This document shows positions 61,790 through 64,000 of a stretch of 64,000 nt of DNA, piece after piece. Made by a program: the position numbers and the translations under genes. Below the pieces are notes generated by a model, which was given only the letters and a program-made list of their open reading frames with translations, was not told the origin of the DNA and ran no database searches. This stretch comes from Cohnella panacarvi Gsoil 349 (lineage in GTDB: Bacteria > Bacillota > Bacilli > Paenibacillales > Paenibacillaceae): assembly GCF_000515335.1 (NCBI RefSeq), contig NZ_KI911563.1, positions 4,014,338 through 4,078,337 of the forward strand. Direction: 5' to 3'. Positions within the stretch are counted from its first letter, which is position 1; every line of letters starts with the position of its first letter.

Positions 61790-62452
61790 ATGAAACAAAG
61801 CCAGTTCATTATTATCGGCTTGGGCCGCTTCGGATCGAGTATCGGTCGCGAGCTGATTCAGCTAGGGCACGAGGTGCTCGGCGTCGATCGCGACGAAGAG
61901 AAAGTACAGGAGCTGTCGAACGTGCTTACGCACGCCGTCGTGGCGGACGCGACGGAGGAAGAGGTGCTGCGGTCGATCGGGGCGCGCAACTTCGACGTCG
62001 GCGTCGTCGCGATCGGCGACGATATACAGGCCAGTATTCTGGCGACCATCCTGTTGAAAGAACTCGGCGTCAAGAAGGTCGTCGCCAAGGCGGTATCCGA
62101 CCTGCACGGGCGCGTGCTGGAGCGGATGGGCGTCGATCGCGTCATCTACCCGGAGCGGGATATGGGCGTACGCGTCGCTCATCAGCTCGTATCGCCTAAT
62201 CTGCTCGATTATATCGAGCTCTCGAAGCAATACACGATCGCGGAGCTTGCCGTGCCTCATTGTCTGTCGGGCAAGTCGCTCGACGACGTCAATCCGAGAG
62301 GACGGTTCGGTTGCAGCATCGTGGCCATCAATAAGCCGCGAGGCATTATTATCGCTCCGGTAGCGCAAGACGTGCTGATCGAGAAGGATATTATGGTCGT
62401 CATCGGGACGAATCAGCAGATCGAGCAGTTCCAGCAATCGATCACCATTTGA
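61790..62452 (+). CDS. ktrA: K+ channel regulatory subunit KtrA (RCK)
   Basis: 220 residues. The RCK-N nucleotide loop FIIGLGRFGSSIGREL is near residue 5, with VLGVDRDEEKVQEL following; an RCK-C domain occupies the C-terminal 80 residues, where c-di-AMP is known to bind in relatives. The octameric ring opens KtrB with ATP or ADP and NAD(H). Starts 11 bp after ktrB. Confidence 0.93.
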   Translation: MKQSQFIIIGLGRFGSSIGRELIQLGHEVLGVDRDEEKVQELSNVLTHAVVADATEEEVLRSIGARNFDVGVVAIGDDIQASILATILLKELGVKKVVAKAVSDLHGRVLERMGVDRVIYPERDMGVRVAHQLVSPNLLDYIELSKQYTIAELAVPHCLSGKSLDDVNPRGRFGCSIVAINKPRGIIIAPVAQDVLIEKDIMVVIGTNQQIEQFQQSITI

Positions 62453-62533
62453 TCGGATATAAATCATAAGTATGAAATGGTACTCGCACGCTCAGGATAG
62501 AAGGGAGACGAAAGGCTCCGGGAGGGTGGCGCG

Positions 62534-63349
62534 ATGAAGCGTTGGCGGTATCGAATAGCGGTGATGGTGCTGGGGAGCGCCGTCACCCTTTTATGTTTGA
62601 TAGGGCCGGCACGTACGGATGGAGCGGTGCCGCCCGGGATTCAATGGTCCGATCTTGCGCGCAAGTACGAAGGGGTGTTCGTCTTATCCGCTTCTCGGGA
62701 GTCGCGCAAGGTAGCGTTGACGTTCGACGACGTACCCGACCCGCGGTTTACGGGCAAAGTGCTCGACGTGTTGAAAAGCAAACGCGTAAAGGCGACTTTC
62801 TTCGCGATGGGCACTCGCAGCTTGAGGCATCCGGACTTGCTGCGGCGGATCGCCCGGGAGGGTCATGACGTAGGCAACCATTCCTACAGCCATCCGGATT
62901 TCTCCAAGCTAGCCCTCGAAGAGGTGAAAAGCCAGATCAACCGCGCGGAAAAGACGATCTCCGGCATTATCGGCTACAAGCCGAAGCTAGTGCGCCCGCC
63001 TTACGGGGAAATTCTGCCCGAACAGCTCGAATGGGCGAAAAGCGAAGCGTTCACCGTTGTCAATTGGGACGTGGATTCCGCGGACTGGCGGCAGTTAAAG
63101 GCGGATGAAGTATTCAGGAACGTTACGAGAGCCGTACGCCCCGGATCGGTCATTCTCATGCACGCGGGAGGAGGACATGGGCAAAATCTGGAGGGCACCG
63201 TCCAAGCGCTGCCCCGCATCATCGATTGGTTAAGAGAGAACCGATACGAGCCGGTGCCGTTGACGGAGTTGCTCGAGGTGCCGGTGTACAGGGACAAAGA
63301 GAACCCCCTCCAGCAGATGATGAGATTGCCGGAAGGGGTAGTCGAGTAG
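62534..63349 (+). CDS. Secreted polysaccharide deacetylase (NodB fold)
   Basis: 271 residues with an N-terminal signal or anchor helix (10-30). NodB motifs: VALTFDDVPD near 54 (metal and catalytic Asp), GNHSYSHPDF near 113 (metal His), RPPYGEI near 153, VNWDVDSADW near 175 and LMHAGGG near 209. It removes acetyl groups from peptidoglycan or another wall polysaccharide outside the membrane. GGGAGGGTGGCGCG precedes the ATG. Confidence 0.9.
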   Translation: MKRWRYRIAVMVLGSAVTLLCLIGPARTDGAVPPGIQWSDLARKYEGVFVLSASRESRKVALTFDDVPDPRFTGKVLDVLKSKRVKATFFAMGTRSLRHPDLLRRIAREGHDVGNHSYSHPDFSKLALEEVKSQINRAEKTISGIIGYKPKLVRPPYGEILPEQLEWAKSEAFTVVNWDVDSADWRQLKADEVFRNVTRAVRPGSVILMHAGGGHGQNLEGTVQALPRIIDWLRENRYEPVPLTELLEVPVYRDKENPLQQMMRLPEGVVE

Positions 63350-63350
63350 G

Positions 63351-63989
63351 TTATTTCAGGATGTACACTTTAACGTTCTGAACGCCGAAGTCGGATACGA
63401 ACGAACGGGAGCCCGGCACGAATATATCGACGCGGTTGCCTTTGATCGCGGAGCCGATATCGGTAGCGGTTCCAACCATGCCGCCTTCCGGCAGGCCTTT
63501 GAATTCATATCCCGTGATGTACAGCTTCGTTCCCAGCGGTATGACTTTCGGGTCGACCGCGATCGTGCCCAGCTTCAATGCATTGCCCATGTAATCGACG
63601 GCGCCCCATTTGCCGTTCTCCTCGATGGAATCGGAGTAAGCCGTCGCTTTAATGTCGAGCACCTCCGCGTAAGCGATCGATTGACCCGAGGATGTGGTGA
63701 TCGACTGCGCCGTTACTGCGGGTTGCTCCGACTTGAAGGCTGCGACTTTCATATTCCCGCGCGGAATCGCGAGGCGGAGTCCGGCATAGATGTTCTGCGG
63801 ATCGATCGACGGATTCGCGTCTAGCAGCGCCTGTACCGGGATGCCGTAGTACTGCGAAAGCTTCCAAAACGTCGTCGTATCCGTGGCGACGTGCGCGGAT
63901 GTCGCTTCTGCCGCGTGCGCGGTCAAAGCGGGGACGAGCAGCGCTCCGCCGAGCATAAGACATGCCGCGCGGCGGGTTAATTTCTTCAT
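63351..63989 (-). CDS. Secreted LysM-3D domain protein (YuiC/YocH-like)
   Basis: 212 residues: signal peptide ending in AHA near residue 27, a degenerate LysM repeat (about 42-77; FWKLSQYYGIPVQALLDANP), a linker, and a C-terminal 3D domain (about 110-212) with conserved aspartates in VDYMGN, ATDIGSAIKGNRVDIF and SFVSDFG. 3D proteins of this group act on peptidoglycan as lytic transglycosylase-like enzymes and include YuiC. ATG at 63989 near the window end, so the ribosome site cannot be judged. Confidence 0.85.
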   Translation of the reverse strand: MKKLTRRAACLMLGGALLVPALTAHAAEATSAHVATDTTTFWKLSQYYGIPVQALLDANPSIDPQNIYAGLRLAIPRGNMKVAAFKSEQPAVTAQSITTSSGQSIAYAEVLDIKATAYSDSIEENGKWGAVDYMGNALKLGTIAVDPKVIPLGTKLYITGYEFKGLPEGGMVGTATDIGSAIKGNRVDIFVPGSRSFVSDFGVQNVKVYILK

Positions 63990-64000
63990 AGCGTGGTTCA

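Noticed and set aside
1-64000. tRNA, rRNA, insertion sequences, prophage or restriction/defence genes
   Set aside because: No cloverleaf, rRNA or transposase-like sequence was recognised in reading; the HEPN and CPBP genes have no defence-type neighbours. A tRNAscan or HMM search would be decisive.

Overview
The window looks like chromosome from a high-GC, endospore-forming, aerobic Firmicute of the Paenibacillaceae (Paenibacillus/Cohnella type). Evidence: strong GGAGG ribosome sites; frequent TTG and GTG starts; sporulation genes (a Spo0E-like phosphatase, sda, a YheC/D coat-type protein); a DnaB/DnaI primosome pair; the futalosine menaquinone route (mqnC, mqnE and an mqnL-type UbiD); CtaA and HemQ; and many genes in the relative order of the B. 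subtilis yut/yum/yui region. The genus is inferred, not proven.

Layout. 1-12.7 kb: 3' end of mutS2, membrane and zinc-ribbon proteins, a cysteine synthase, an Lrp regulator with an aminotransferase, a Spo0E-like protein, a tightly packed adenosyltransferase/RluA/ArsC-like/aminotransferase run, a 5'-3' exonuclease and a secreted NAGPA-domain protein. 12.7-20.4 kb: HRDC protein, MATE exporter, CorA, then a SAM riboswitch controlling metA-metI-patB. 20.4-26.5 kb: EAL phosphodiesterase, mqnC, HAD phosphatase, a broken thuA, a MurJ-like flippase and a thioredoxin-like protein. 26.5-27.6 kb: an AT-richer pair (IsdG-like and a small heme-oxidase-like membrane protein). 27.7-32.7 kb: a GDP-sugar glycan cluster with two glycosyltransferases carrying arginine-rich tails. 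32.8-41.3 kb: ctaA-mqnL, a HEPN protein, an SDR, NifU-like/YuzB/NDH-like genes, mqnE and an A-type Fe-S carrier. 42-50 kb: YheC/D, sda behind a DnaA-box cluster, yumC, a Rex-box-controlled ndh, aspA, hemQ and yuiB. 50-58 kb: dnaB-dnaI, a sulfate ABC transporter with yezD, and uvrC. 58-64 kb: a CPBP protease, a c-di-AMP riboswitch controlling ktrB-ktrA, a polysaccharide deacetylase and a LysM-3D protein.

Themes. Sulfur: cysK, S-box metA-metI-patB, sulfate uptake. Respiration and redox: mqnC, mqnL, mqnE, ctaA, hemQ, two NDH-2-type enzymes, yumC and Fe-S carriers, with a visible Rex operator and a promoter element shared by mqnE and yumC. Nucleotide signalling: an EAL enzyme and a c-di-AMP switch.

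The most unusual signal lies between genes. Several intergenic arrays of unrelated sequence share one geometry: an imperfect palindrome of about 19-26 bp recurring every 51 bp, sometimes with one 61-62-bp step. Three four-site blocks of different sequence have almost the same offsets (0, 51, 112, 163). They look like a family of phased palindromic intergenic elements that is uniform within a locus but divergent between loci. I know of no description of it.
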